Shown in pieces: positions 1 through 8,377 of a stretch of DNA of 64,000 bases. Position numbers and translations under genes: made by a program. Below the pieces are notes generated by a model. That model was not told the DNA's origin and made no database searches. It worked only from the letters and a program-made list of their open reading frames with translations. Position 1 is the stretch's first letter, and every line of letters starts with the position of its first letter. Source of the DNA: Methylomonas methanica (GTDB lineage Bacteria; Pseudomonadota; Gammaproteobacteria; Methylococcales; Methylomonadaceae); the NCBI RefSeq assembly GCF_001644035.1, contig NZ_LUUG01000049.1, positions 62,001 to 126,000 of the forward strand. Reading direction: 5' to 3'.

Positions 1-373
1 CATCATCAATGATATTGATCGATACCGGCGCACTAGCCGAATGAGCGCTCCCAAAGACACTAGGAGCGTTGAACGAAAAGGTACCAGCCGAAATATTATA
101 ATCACTGCCAGCAGTTGCGCTTCCTCCAACAGCCACCACATCGCCACTTATCGTGCATCCACCATAATCGCCCGAGCTGTTAGCCAAATTAACATTAACC
201 TGGACAATGCCATCCGCTTCGTTGAAATTATAGGTCCTCGATGAAAAGTCTAGAGTCCAAGCCTGTACTGAGAACGGCGCAAAAGACAAGGCCGCAGCCG
301 CAGCCAACAGAATCTCCTTGGAACTGAACGCAAGAGGTCGAATTGCATGGATTAAGCGCTGGTAAGAACGCAT
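1..373 (-). CDS. Secreted Calx-beta-type protein, N-terminal part (cut by window edge)
   Basis: The minus strand is open from an ATG at 373-371 to the left edge, giving 124 residues with no stop. The start has a basic, then hydrophobic leader (LLAAAAALSFAPFSVQA) that looks like a signal peptide. The mature part begins with W-T-L-D-F and continues with YNFNEADG, then a Cys-containing strand and AGSDYNISAGTFSF, the pattern of a Calx-beta repeat (Ca-binding beta sandwich seen in large surface proteins). The C-terminal bulk lies outside the window, so its size and anchoring are unknown. No clear Shine-Dalgarno is visible and the frame is open further upstream, so the start is provisional. The family call rests on motif resemblance only. 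Confidence 0.6.
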   Translation of the reverse strand, partial: MRSYQRLIHAIRPLAFSSKEILLAAAAALSFAPFSVQAWTLDFSSRTYNFNEADGIVQVNVNLANSSGDYGGCTISGDVVAVGGSATAGSDYNISAGTFSFNAPSVFGSAHSASAPVSINIIDD

Positions 374-683
374 TGGCGGCAATGCTACTAATCCGCATAA
401 ACCTGGCAAGTTTTCTGGATGTAATATAGGTAAGATCATGAGAAATTAGCAGGGTTGATAGAACAAATTAAATAATAAAAACCATAGGTTGCCGATTATG
501 GCACCGAATACCCTCGGTGAGTTACAAACTCTAATAAATAGCCTGATCCCATATCGTTTACTAAAATTTATCCACCGTGGATAAATCGCAACCAATAATC
601 CTAAAGAACATTATTTTATCTAAAAGCGCCTTAAGCAATGTGTCAAGCACAACAACTCATCATTCGATCTCATTCTCGTAACC
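374..683. other. Intergenic region between divergent genes
   Basis: About 310 AT-rich bases separate the Calx-beta gene (minus) from the glycosyltransferase (plus). I see no ORF or RNA gene. The only clear structure is the 21-bp perfect palindrome at 566-586, listed separately. Confidence 0.6.
566..586. promoter_or_regulatory. Perfect 21-bp palindrome (operator-like; two inverted DnaA-box-like halves)
   Basis: ATTTATCCAC, one central C, then GTGGATAAAT: two exact 10-bp inverted arms. Each arm contains TTATCCAC, which is 8 of 9 bases of the DnaA-box consensus TTATCCACA. It lies about 98 bp upstream of the glycosyltransferase start and about 190 bp upstream of the divergent Calx-beta gene. It may be an operator for a dimeric regulator or a DnaA-binding pair; the sequence alone does not decide. 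Confidence 0.5.
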
Positions 684-1898
684 ATGGGTAGAGTACTTTT
701 TTGCTGGGAATTAGGAGCAGGATACGGGCATATCGCCGCATTTTTACCCGTGGCCCGCCAACTGAGAGCAAATGGACACGAAGTGTTATTCGCACTCAAA
801 GATCTGGAATACGCCGAAGTCTTGCTTGCTGGCGACAATTTTGCTTATTTGCAGGCACCTATGCGCTGGCCAGATGATCATCCGCGACCGCCGGCCTCCA
901 GTTATCCTGGGCTTATACTGAATGCGGGCTTTACCTATGAAATTGGCCTGCTTACCCGGGCAAAAGCCTGGCAATACTTATATCAGCAACTGAACCCTGA
1001 CCTGATTGTATTCGATCATGCTCCGACCGCCTTGCTCGCGGCCCACGGATTTAACATACCGCGAGCTGGGTTTGGCAACGGATTTTTCTCGCCACCGCGC
1101 ATCAGTCCAATGCCCAATATCCGTCCTTGGTTTCGAGTCGCCGATAAGGTCTTAAGTGACATCGAAAGACAGGTATTGAACACTACAAACTCGGTTTTAG
1201 CCCGTCTGAATACTCCACCACTGAGGATTTTGGCGGACTTATTTGAGTTTGCGGAAGACTTTATCTGCACCTTTCCGGAGCTGGATCACTATAAACAATG
1301 GCGTAGTGCAAACTATTGGGGACCAACTATTTTGCAAACCGCCGGTATTGAGCCAATCTGGCCAAGCGTCGGAGCGGAAAAAATATTCGCTTATTTGCAC
1401 CCCAAATATCCTGGCCTGGAAGCATTGTTAAAACAGTTGCGCGCGTCGCCTTGGTCGATACTGGTGCATATACCCGGCACAACGCCGGCTTTTATAGAAA
1501 AGAATAGTAGCGCCAATCTACACATCACACCGCAGCCGGTAATGATCTCTGCCGCCGCTGAGCAATGCGATCTGGCCATTTGCCATGGCGGCGTGGCAAC
1601 GCTGTCGGCTTTCTTGCTGCGCGGCAAACCCTTGCTGACATTACCTTTTCAGATCGAACAACTGATCAGCGCCCAAAATGCCGCAGCACTTGGCGCCGGC
1701 GCTTATGTCACCGTTGAAAGCAAAAGCCCTAACTTCAAAACATCGCTTACTGAGCTATTCCGCCATGAGAAATACTCGCAGGCTGCTCGGCAGTTCGCGG
1801 AAAAATACGCCGGTTTCTCGTCCACGCAGCAAGCTATCGATATCGCCGCACGTTGCGAGACCTTGATGACAAACGCTCACATCAATGGCAACAACTGA
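684..1898 (+). CDS. Glycosyltransferase, GT1 / MGT-like family
   Basis: A 404-residue protein with the two-lobed fold expected of nucleotide-sugar-dependent GT1 enzymes. The N-terminus has the GxGHxxPxxxLA-like acceptor-lobe start (GAGYGHIAAFLPVARQL). The C-terminal donor lobe has HGGVATLSAFLLRGKPLLTL followed by a glutamine-rich Q-I-E-Q-L stretch, corresponding to the HGG...P...DQ donor-binding signature of UGT/MGT enzymes. It has no signal peptide, so it is probably cytosolic. Donor and acceptor cannot be told from sequence; rhamnosyl, glucosyl or glucuronosyl transfer to a lipid or carotenoid are all possible. Its 3' end overlaps the convergent phosphatase gene by 22 bp. Confidence 0.75.
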   Translation: MGRVLFCWELGAGYGHIAAFLPVARQLRANGHEVLFALKDLEYAEVLLAGDNFAYLQAPMRWPDDHPRPPASSYPGLILNAGFTYEIGLLTRAKAWQYLYQQLNPDLIVFDHAPTALLAAHGFNIPRAGFGNGFFSPPRISPMPNIRPWFRVADKVLSDIERQVLNTTNSVLARLNTPPLRILADLFEFAEDFICTFPELDHYKQWRSANYWGPTILQTAGIEPIWPSVGAEKIFAYLHPKYPGLEALLKQLRASPWSILVHIPGTTPAFIEKNSSANLHITPQPVMISAAAEQCDLAICHGGVATLSAFLLRGKPLLTLPFQIEQLISAQNAAALGAGAYVTVESKSPNFKTSLTELFRHEKYSQAARQFAEKYAGFSSTQQAIDIAARCETLMTNAHINGNN

Positions 1899-2641
1899 TC
1901 GAGAATCTTGCCGTTTGTGGCAAACACTTGCTTTGGAAACACGCCGGGATTGCCTTTAAAGTCGGTGATCGTCGCGCCCGCTTCTTTGGCGATCAACACA
2001 CCCGCTGCGATGTCATAAAGATTCAGCTCCTGCTCCCAAAAGGCATCGACCTGACCGTCGGCAACTGTACATAAATCCAGCGCCGCAGAACCGAGCCGCC
2101 GTTGACCGGTAGTGGCCTGAGCGATGCGATTGAAACGCGGTAGGTTGTTATCTTCCAGATATTGGCGCAGGCAGGCAAATCCGGTGGACACCATGCTGCT
2201 GGCCAAACTGGTTTCGTCCGACACCCGAATAGGTTTGCCGTTTTTCCAGGCACCCTTGCCTTTTTCCGCGCAGTAATAATCATCCAAGGCCGGACCGTAA
2301 ACCGCGCCCATCATCAATTCGCCGTCAATTTCCAAGGCTACGCTTATACCCCAAAAATATTGGCCTTTCGAGAATGAATGAGTGCCGTCAATCGGATCGA
2401 CGATCCAGCGACTGGTTTGATTCGCGGTTTGCCCGCTTTCCTCGCCCCAAAAACCGTACTCGGGACACTGCTCGCCGAGCGCTTGTTTCAGGTAATTTTC
2501 CACCGCGACATCGGCATCGGTCACCAAATCGCGAGCGCTTTTTTTGTTAATCGCCAGAGAATCTAAATCGTTGAAATAGCGCATCGCCACTTCGCCGGCC
2601 GCGCGTACGATGGTTTCTAAAGCTTCGAGAGTAATGGGCAT
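1877..2641 (-). CDS. Inositol monophosphatase family protein (histidinol-/inositol-phosphatase type)
   Basis: A 254-residue Mg-dependent sugar phosphatase of the IMPase fold. The metal-binding motifs are present: GEESG near residue 68 (first Glu ligand), the hallmark WIVDPIDGT near residue 85, and a C-terminal LYDIAAGVLIAKEAGA segment carrying the last Asp. The family includes inositol-1-phosphatase, CysQ/PAP phosphatase and HisN-type histidinol phosphatase. This one resembles the HisN/inositol group in length and motif spacing, but the substrate is not provable here. The gene is convergent with the glycosyltransferase and follows amtB on the same strand after a small GC-rich hairpin, so it may be separately transcribed. 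Confidence 0.8.
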   Translation of the reverse strand: MPITLEALETIVRAAGEVAMRYFNDLDSLAINKKSARDLVTDADVAVENYLKQALGEQCPEYGFWGEESGQTANQTSRWIVDPIDGTHSFSKGQYFWGISVALEIDGELMMGAVYGPALDDYYCAEKGKGAWKNGKPIRVSDETSLASSMVSTGFACLRQYLEDNNLPRFNRIAQATTGQRRLGSAALDLCTVADGQVDAFWEQELNLYDIAAGVLIAKEAGATITDFKGNPGVFPKQVFATNGKILDQLLPLM

Positions 2642-2664
2642 GGTTTTCCTAATTTTGTAGGGAT

Positions 2665-2694
2665 GCGGGCAGTGTGGCTATCCGCCCTGCCCGC
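2665..2694 (-). terminator. GC-rich hairpin between amtB2 and the phosphatase gene
   Basis: Perfect 8-bp inverted repeat GCGGGCAG / CTGCCCGC with a 14-nt loop, placed after the amtB2 stop in the direction of transcription. It has no following T-run, so it may act as a weak terminator or RNA-stabilising structure only. Confidence 0.4.
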
Positions 2695-2725
2695 TATGAG
2701 AAGCCTATAGTTTAAGCGTTAATTT

Positions 2726-4018
2726 TTACAGATTGTGGTAGCCGGTTTCCTCGTGCAGCACGATGTCCAAACCTTGCTGTTCCTCGTCTTCACTGACGCG
2801 TAGGCCGATGAACGCATCGATGAGTTTCAACAAAACATAGCTGAACAAAGCACTCCAGGCCGCCGTCACCAAAACCGCCAGCGCTTGCACGCCGACTTGC
2901 TCGGCGATGGTCACGCCGTTTAAACCCAAGCCACCGAAACTTTCAGCCGCGAACACGCCGGTTAAAATCGAGCCGACGCAACCGCCGACGCCGTGCACCG
3001 GAAACACGTCTAAGGAATCGTCGATTTTTAACCGGCGTTTGACGAATTGCGTGGCATAAAAACACACGGCACCCGCGACAACCCCAATGATTAAACCACC
3101 AATCGGCCCGACAAAACCGGAAGCCGGCGTGATGGTGCCCAAGCCGGCGACCATCCCGGTGACGATACCCAGCACGCTCGGTTTACTAAAACGTAGCCAT
3201 TCGATCATCATCCAGGTCAAAGCACCGGCAGCGGCGGCAATATGCGTCACGGCAATCGCCATCCCTGCACTGCCGTCGGCTTTTAACGCGCTACCGCCGT
3301 TAAAACCGAACCAGCCGAACCAGAGCATACCGGCGCCCGTGACCACCATGGTCATATTGTGCGGCGGCATCGCCACAGTGGGAAAACCTTTCCGGCGCCC
3401 CAAAACCAATGCCGCCACCAGGGAAGCCACACCGGCGTTGACGTGAATCACTATCCCACCGGCAAAATCCTTGGCACCCAACGCCGCCAGCCAACCGTTA
3501 CCCCACATCCAATGGCAAATCGGCATATAAACCACGATCAACCAAAGCCCACTAAACCACAGCATCGCCGAAAACTTCATCCGCTCGGCAAAGGCACCGA
3601 CAATCAACGCCGGGGTAATAATGGCGAAGGTCATTTGGAACATGAAAAACACGGTTTCCGGAATATCGCCGATCAAGTTTTGCGTGCTCATTTCCGGCAA
3701 AAAAATCTTGCTGCCGCCGCCCAGAAATGGCTGCCAACTACCGCCATCGGTAAATACGAAGCTGTAAACGCCGGCCAGCCACAATATCGATACCAGACAG
3801 GTAATCGCAAAACATTGCATCAATACCGACAGCACGTTCTTGCTTCTGACCAAACCGCCGTAAAACAGCGACAGACCAGGAATGGTCATGAATAAAACCA
3901 GTGCGGTAGAGGTTAAAACCCAAGCCGTATTGGCCTGGTTAATGCCGTCGGCCCAAGCCTGCTGCGGCAACATCAAGCTGTATGCAATCAGCATCAGCGC
4001 TCTTTTTATTGTTGTCAT
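2726..4018 (-). CDS. amtB: Ammonium transporter (second copy)
   Basis: A 430-residue Amt/Mep/Rh channel with a cleavable-looking leader (MLIAYSLMLPQQAWA) and eleven predicted hydrophobic segments. The conserved pore histidines are in IVIHVNAG and PVHGVGG. The early signature FYGGLVRSKN is intact. The C-terminal cytosolic tail (GLRVSEDEEQQGLDIVLHEETGYHNL is its end region) is the part that contacts PII proteins in known Amt-GlnK complexes. It lies 130 bp downstream of a glnK gene, but a very strong hairpin sits between them. It is the second of two amtB genes in tandem; the tail and pore flanks differ from the first copy, so the duplication is not recent. Confidence 0.93.
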   Translation of the reverse strand: MTTIKRALMLIAYSLMLPQQAWADGINQANTAWVLTSTALVLFMTIPGLSLFYGGLVRSKNVLSVLMQCFAITCLVSILWLAGVYSFVFTDGGSWQPFLGGGSKIFLPEMSTQNLIGDIPETVFFMFQMTFAIITPALIVGAFAERMKFSAMLWFSGLWLIVVYMPICHWMWGNGWLAALGAKDFAGGIVIHVNAGVASLVAALVLGRRKGFPTVAMPPHNMTMVVTGAGMLWFGWFGFNGGSALKADGSAGMAIAVTHIAAAAGALTWMMIEWLRFSKPSVLGIVTGMVAGLGTITPASGFVGPIGGLIIGVVAGAVCFYATQFVKRRLKIDDSLDVFPVHGVGGCVGSILTGVFAAESFGGLGLNGVTIAEQVGVQALAVLVTAAWSALFSYVLLKLIDAFIGLRVSEDEEQQGLDIVLHEETGYHNL

Positions 4019-4071
4019 TGTCTTTCACTAGATGGTGGTGTGTTGTTATTTTTAAGCAGTCTTTAAACAAC

Positions 4072-4116
4072 AAAATCGCCCTGGTCTGCGAATAACGCGC
4101 AGACCAGGGCGATTTT
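4072..4116 (-). terminator. 19-bp perfect hairpin between glnK2 and amtB2
   Basis: AAAATCGCCCTGGTCTGCG and its exact complement flank a 7-nt loop, and A/T runs on both sides make it a terminator-like structure in either direction. It sits in the 130-bp gap after glnK2 and before amtB2, so it could limit read-through and set the GlnK:AmtB ratio. Confidence 0.8.
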
Positions 4117-4148
4117 TGATGTTTCGCTGTTTTTACTTTTTTGAATAC

Positions 4149-4508
<360 letters not shown>

Positions 4509-4582
4509 TTAAAAAGCTGTTTCGTCACTGTTGCCACCATAATAAATAATTCCGGTAGAACCTACAATTTACGCGGGCAAAA

Positions 4583-4597
4583 GCACCAAAGTAGTGC
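4583..4597 (-). promoter_or_regulatory. NtrC-type binding site upstream of glnK2
   Basis: GCACCAAAGTAGTGC matches the NtrC dyad (GCAC-N7-GTGC) exactly in both half sites. It is about 95-110 bp upstream of the glnK2 start. A -24-like TGGCA lies between box and gene (near 4543-4547 on the minus strand), but the matching -12 GC is poor, so I do not call a sigma54 promoter. Confidence 0.6.
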
Positions 4598-4607
4598 TTC
4601 ATGATAA

Positions 4608-4640
4608 CAAAAACGGGCAGCCATCGCCGACCACCCGTTT
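4608..4640 (-). terminator. Terminator after amtB1
   Basis: AAACGGG and CCCGTTT arms on the minus strand, followed by a short T-rich tract, about 30 nt past the amtB1 stop. It closes the glnK1-amtB1 unit and separates it from glnK2. Confidence 0.7.
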
Positions 4641-4668
4641 CTTTTCGTGTTAACCGCAGCTTTCGAGC

Positions 4669-6072
4669 CTAAACATGATAAGCGGTTTCGCCGTGTTCGG
4701 TGACATCCAGACCTTCACGCTCGGTCGCTTCGCTAACCCGCAGACCCAAAGCCACATCAGCAATTTTGAAGGCAATGAAGGACACCACGCCGGACCAAAC
4801 GATGGCGATGCCGACGCCCCAGGCTTGGCTGGCAAGCTGGGTCATCACGCTGTAATCAGGCAAGGTCGCGTTGGTGACGTAATCCCATACACCGGTACCA
4901 CCCAAGGCAGGGCTGGCGACCACGGCAGTACCCAAGGCGCCGATGATACCGCCGACCCCATGCACACCAAACGCATCCAATGAATCGTCGTAGTTCAGTG
5001 CGTGTTTCAGAAAGGTTACCGACCAGAAGCATACCGCGCCGACCACCAAACCCAAACCGATAGCACCCATTGGACCTGACCAGCCGCAAGCAGGGGTGAT
5101 TGCAACCAAACCGGCCACCGCACCTGAAGTAGCACCCAGCATGCTGGGTTTACCACGCACTGCCCATTCCGCGCCCATCCAGGCCAGGGTTGCCGCTGCT
5201 GCGGCCAGCAAGGTGTTGACGAAGACTAATGCCGCCAGACCGTTGGCTTCCAGGTTGGAACCTGCATTAAAGCCGAACCAGCCTATCCACAGTAAGGACG
5301 CGCCTATCATGTTCATGGTAACGCTATGTGGAGCGATGAACTCTTTACCATAGCCGATACGTTTGCCTATCATCAAGCAACCGACCAAACCGGCGATACC
5401 GGCGTTGATATGCACCACTGTGCCGCCCGCAAAATCCAGGGCGCCTTTTTGGAATAAAAAGCCCGCAGTCGCACCGGCAGTTTCCGCAGCAGCGGCATCG
5501 GTATACGCATCAGGGCCGGCCCAGTACCAAACCATATGCGCCATCGGCAAATAGCAGAAGCTAAACCAAATCACGGTAAACAACAACACCGCTGAAAATT
5601 TAACCCGCTCGGCAAATGCGCCGATGATCAACGCCGGCGTGATAGCCGAAAAAGTAAGCTGGAACGCCACATAAATGAATTCCGGTACATAAGCCCCCTT
5701 GCTGAAAGTCGCCGCCATAGAATCCGGGGTGATGCCTTTCAAAAATGCCTTACTAAAGCCGCCGAAGAAGGCGTTACCCTCGGTAAACGCTACGCTGTAG
5801 CCGAATGTTGCCCACATAATCGCTGTCATCGAAAAAATAACAAAGACCTGCATCAAGATAGACAGCATGTTTTTGGCGCGCACCATACCGCCGTAGAACA
5901 AGGCCAAGCCGGGTATTACCATTAAGGCAACCAGCACGGTAGCTACTATCATCCATGCGGTATCACCTTTATTAACGGTAGCTTGCACGGCCGGTGCCGC
6001 AACCTCTTCCGCAAACGCCATGCCCGAGAGTCCAAACAGCGCGAACAGCGCCATGCCTGTTAAATATTTCAT
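4669..6072 (-). CDS. amtB: Ammonium transporter (first copy)
   Basis: A 467-residue Amt channel. I chose the ATG at 6072 rather than one 15 bp upstream because a GGGGAAACC ribosome-binding-like stretch precedes it and it begins a clean signal peptide (MKYLTGMALFALFGLSGMAFA). The FYGGMVRAKN signature, the pore histidine segments VVHINAG and GVHGVGG, and a C-terminal cytosolic tail ending TEHGETAYHV are present. It sits 22 bp after glnK1 in a classic glnK-amtB operon, where GlnK blocks the channel when nitrogen is plentiful. The sigma54-like promoter of glnK1 probably drives both genes. Confidence 0.94.
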   Translation of the reverse strand: MKYLTGMALFALFGLSGMAFAEEVAAPAVQATVNKGDTAWMIVATVLVALMVIPGLALFYGGMVRAKNMLSILMQVFVIFSMTAIMWATFGYSVAFTEGNAFFGGFSKAFLKGITPDSMAATFSKGAYVPEFIYVAFQLTFSAITPALIIGAFAERVKFSAVLLFTVIWFSFCYLPMAHMVWYWAGPDAYTDAAAAETAGATAGFLFQKGALDFAGGTVVHINAGIAGLVGCLMIGKRIGYGKEFIAPHSVTMNMIGASLLWIGWFGFNAGSNLEANGLAALVFVNTLLAAAAATLAWMGAEWAVRGKPSMLGATSGAVAGLVAITPACGWSGPMGAIGLGLVVGAVCFWSVTFLKHALNYDDSLDAFGVHGVGGIIGALGTAVVASPALGGTGVWDYVTNATLPDYSVMTQLASQAWGVGIAIVWSGVVSFIAFKIADVALGLRVSEATEREGLDVTEHGETAYHV

Positions 6073-6094
6073 TGTTGGTTTCCCCATCTTGATA

Positions 6095-6436
<342 letters not shown>

Positions 6437-6479
6437 TCAACACCTCTTTGCTTGAGTTAGTAAATTCCCGAAACAAGCA

Positions 6480-6496
6480 AAGCATGATGCATGCCA
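6480..6496 (-). promoter_or_regulatory. Sigma54-like promoter for glnK1-amtB1
   Basis: On the minus strand TGGCATGCATCATGCTT has the GG-N10-GC spacing of -24/-12 promoters and matches TGGCA and TGCT cores. It would start transcription about 35 nt before the glnK1 ATG. Confidence 0.7.
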
Positions 6497-6558
6497 CTAT
6501 TTATTCCCATGATTTTTAACGATTTATTAAACACATCAACTAAAAGGACAAAAGAAAC

Positions 6559-6573
6559 GCACTAAAGTGGTGC
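6559..6573. promoter_or_regulatory. NtrC-type binding site
   Basis: GCACTAAAGTGGTGC: both GCAC/GTGC half sites are exact with 7-nt spacing. It lies about 65-95 bp upstream of the glnK1 sigma54-like promoter, a usual enhancer position. Confidence 0.7.
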
Positions 6574-6686
6574 GACGTTTTTTGGATTGCACCATTGCAA
6601 CTCAATACCGCCCTGCAGGCCTTGATCCGCCAGTTTTAATGGTTTGCTTTAAGAATAAATAGGGTGTTGTCGCAACATCACAACAC

Positions 6687-6703
6687 TGCATTACTTTGGT
6701 GCA
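6687..6703. promoter_or_regulatory. Second NtrC-like dyad
   Basis: TGCATTACTTTGGTGCA: symmetric TGCA ends, one exact GGTGCA half and one weaker half. It is about 85-100 bp upstream of the porin's -24/-12-like element, so it may serve the porin. Confidence 0.5.
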
Positions 6704-6784
6704 ACAAAATGAATTTGCACCATTGCGATTCATGAACTAGTCTACATATGGCGCCTATCTTATTGATTTTTAATAAATCGAATA

Positions 6785-6800
6785 TGGCCTAAAAACTGCT
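6785..6800 (+). promoter_or_regulatory. Sigma54-like promoter for the OmpL-like porin
   Basis: TGGCCTAAAAACTGCT has GG-N10-GC spacing and matches the TGGC and TGCT cores, though the middle of the -24 box deviates. Predicted start is about 30 nt before the ATG, leaving room for the AAGGGGATAA ribosome-binding site. Confidence 0.5.
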
Positions 6801-6842
6801 GTACAATCTTTCAGTAGTCACTGAACCAAGGGGATAACCACC

Positions 6843-8213
6843 ATGAGAAACAACACAACGTTAACAAAATCACACAGCCGCGCTTGCTTAGCCGGATTAA
6901 TGGTGATTTGCAGTGCCTCCGCTGGTGCGGACAGCTGGACGGAAGCATCCGGCTTGCTAGGTGCAGCCGGCATTGATCCAAATGAAGCCAAATTTATGAA
7001 GGATCACAATCTTAAAATTGGTGGCTGGCTGAACGCTAGTGTCGGCGCCAACTTGCACAGCAACAGCGACGGTTTTAACGGCCCGGTAACATTTAATGAC
7101 CGGACTGGCGAGCCGCAAATGAACCAATTGAACCTGTATTTGCAAAAAGCGATTACTGTTAGCGGCGATGCTTTCGACATCGGTGGTCGTGTGGACGTGA
7201 TGTACGGTACCGACGCCGCGTTTACACAAGCTTATGGTTCATTCGGGTTCGACCCCGGCACCCTAGCAGACAGTGACCGTGGCAACTGGGATTTGAATTT
7301 GAGCGGACACGGGGAGCGATTCTACGGCTTGGCATTACCGCAAGCCTATGCGGAGTTTAACCTGCCTTTTGGCAATGGTATCGCGGTAAAAGCCGGACAC
7401 TTTTATACTCCAATCGGTTACGAAGTTGTTACCGCACCGGATAACTTCTTCATCACCAAACCCTACACCATGCAATACGGCGAGCCATTCACCCACACGG
7501 GTATACTGGCGACCTATGCCTACAACCCCAACTGGACAGTAATGGGCGGCGCCGTCACCGGCAGCAACTCCGGCGGCTGGGATGGCAACTGGGATAGAGA
7601 TCTAGGTAACTGGGCATGGCTGGGCGGCGTCACCTGGACTAGCGACGACGCCGGCACGTCGTTGGCGATAACATCAACAGCAGGTGAACGTTCCGAGAGC
7701 GCCAGTGACTCTTGGGCCATGTATAGCATCGTGGGTAAACATAACTTCACCGATAAACTGCACTACATTATCCAGCATGATCACGGCTTTGCCGACAACG
7801 TCTGGACAGCAAACGGTAACGCGACTGACGCTGCCAATCCGAACCAAAATGCTGAGTGGTACGGCCTTAACCAGTACCTGATTTATGACGTTAACGATAA
7901 AGTTTCTGCAGGCTTGCGTGCAGAATGGTTCCGCGACCACAATGGTTTCAGAGTCAACGGTCCAGGCCGATGCTTTGCTGCGGCCGGTAATGTCGGCAAT
8001 AACTTTGCTTGCAGCACCAACTACGGAGCCAGTTACGTTCAAGAAGGCAGCGGTTATTACGCCGTTACAGCAGGCTTAAGCTACAAACCGGCAAAATGGT
8101 TAAACCTGCGTCCAAACCTGCGTTATGACTTTACCGATAACGCGAAAGCGTTCGACAACGGCACCCGCCACAACCAATTCCTGGTTACTGCGGACGTGGT
8201 AATCACTTTCTAA
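6843..8213 (+). CDS. Outer-membrane porin, OmpL-like (beta-barrel porin 2 type)
   Basis: A 456-residue protein with a signal peptide (cleavage likely after ...SASAGA), an early GGWLNASVGANL segment typical of OmpL-like BBP2 porins, many alternating aromatic beta strands, and a C-terminal ...VTADVVITF ending in Phe as outer-membrane barrels do. Two cysteines (in GRCFAAAG and FACST) could form a loop disulfide. It is encoded between the ammonium-transport cluster and glnA and has its own NtrC/sigma54-like signals, so I infer a role in uptake of nitrogen compounds when nitrogen is scarce. A strong RBS (AAGGGG) precedes the ATG. The substrate is unknown. Confidence 0.75.
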   Translation: MRNNTTLTKSHSRACLAGLMVICSASAGADSWTEASGLLGAAGIDPNEAKFMKDHNLKIGGWLNASVGANLHSNSDGFNGPVTFNDRTGEPQMNQLNLYLQKAITVSGDAFDIGGRVDVMYGTDAAFTQAYGSFGFDPGTLADSDRGNWDLNLSGHGERFYGLALPQAYAEFNLPFGNGIAVKAGHFYTPIGYEVVTAPDNFFITKPYTMQYGEPFTHTGILATYAYNPNWTVMGGAVTGSNSGGWDGNWDRDLGNWAWLGGVTWTSDDAGTSLAITSTAGERSESASDSWAMYSIVGKHNFTDKLHYIIQHDHGFADNVWTANGNATDAANPNQNAEWYGLNQYLIYDVNDKVSAGLRAEWFRDHNGFRVNGPGRCFAAAGNVGNNFACSTNYGASYVQEGSGYYAVTAGLSYKPAKWLNLRPNLRYDFTDNAKAFDNGTRHNQFLVTADVVITF

Positions 8214-8250
8214 GTTGGTTACCCAAGCAAATTTATCGTTTTAAATCCCT

Positions 8251-8291
8251 AAGCCTCCATAGAGTTGAAAGCCCTTTGGAGGCTTTGTTTG
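8251..8291 (+). terminator. Terminator after the porin gene
   Basis: AAGCCTCC and GGAGGCTT arms, followed by TGTTTGTT, 38 nt past the porin stop. It separates the porin from glnA. Confidence 0.75.
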
Positions 8292-8377
8292 TTATAGCTC
8301 TTTACTGCGTTTGATGATTTTGTTAAAACGTTTAGCTTATCGACCAAAACAATTACAACCTACGGAGACCCTCACTA

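Noticed and set aside
41-244. Plus-strand frame of 67 codons
   Set aside because: It is antisense to the Calx-beta protein, which has a signal peptide and recognisable repeat motif.
4530-4560. A sigma54 promoter before glnK2
   Set aside because: A TGGCA half is present but the -12 position lacks GC, so only the NtrC-type box is reported.
8292-8377. A sigma54/NtrC promoter for glnA
   Set aside because: I looked for GG-N10-GC and GCAC-N7-GTGC in the gap and found no acceptable match.
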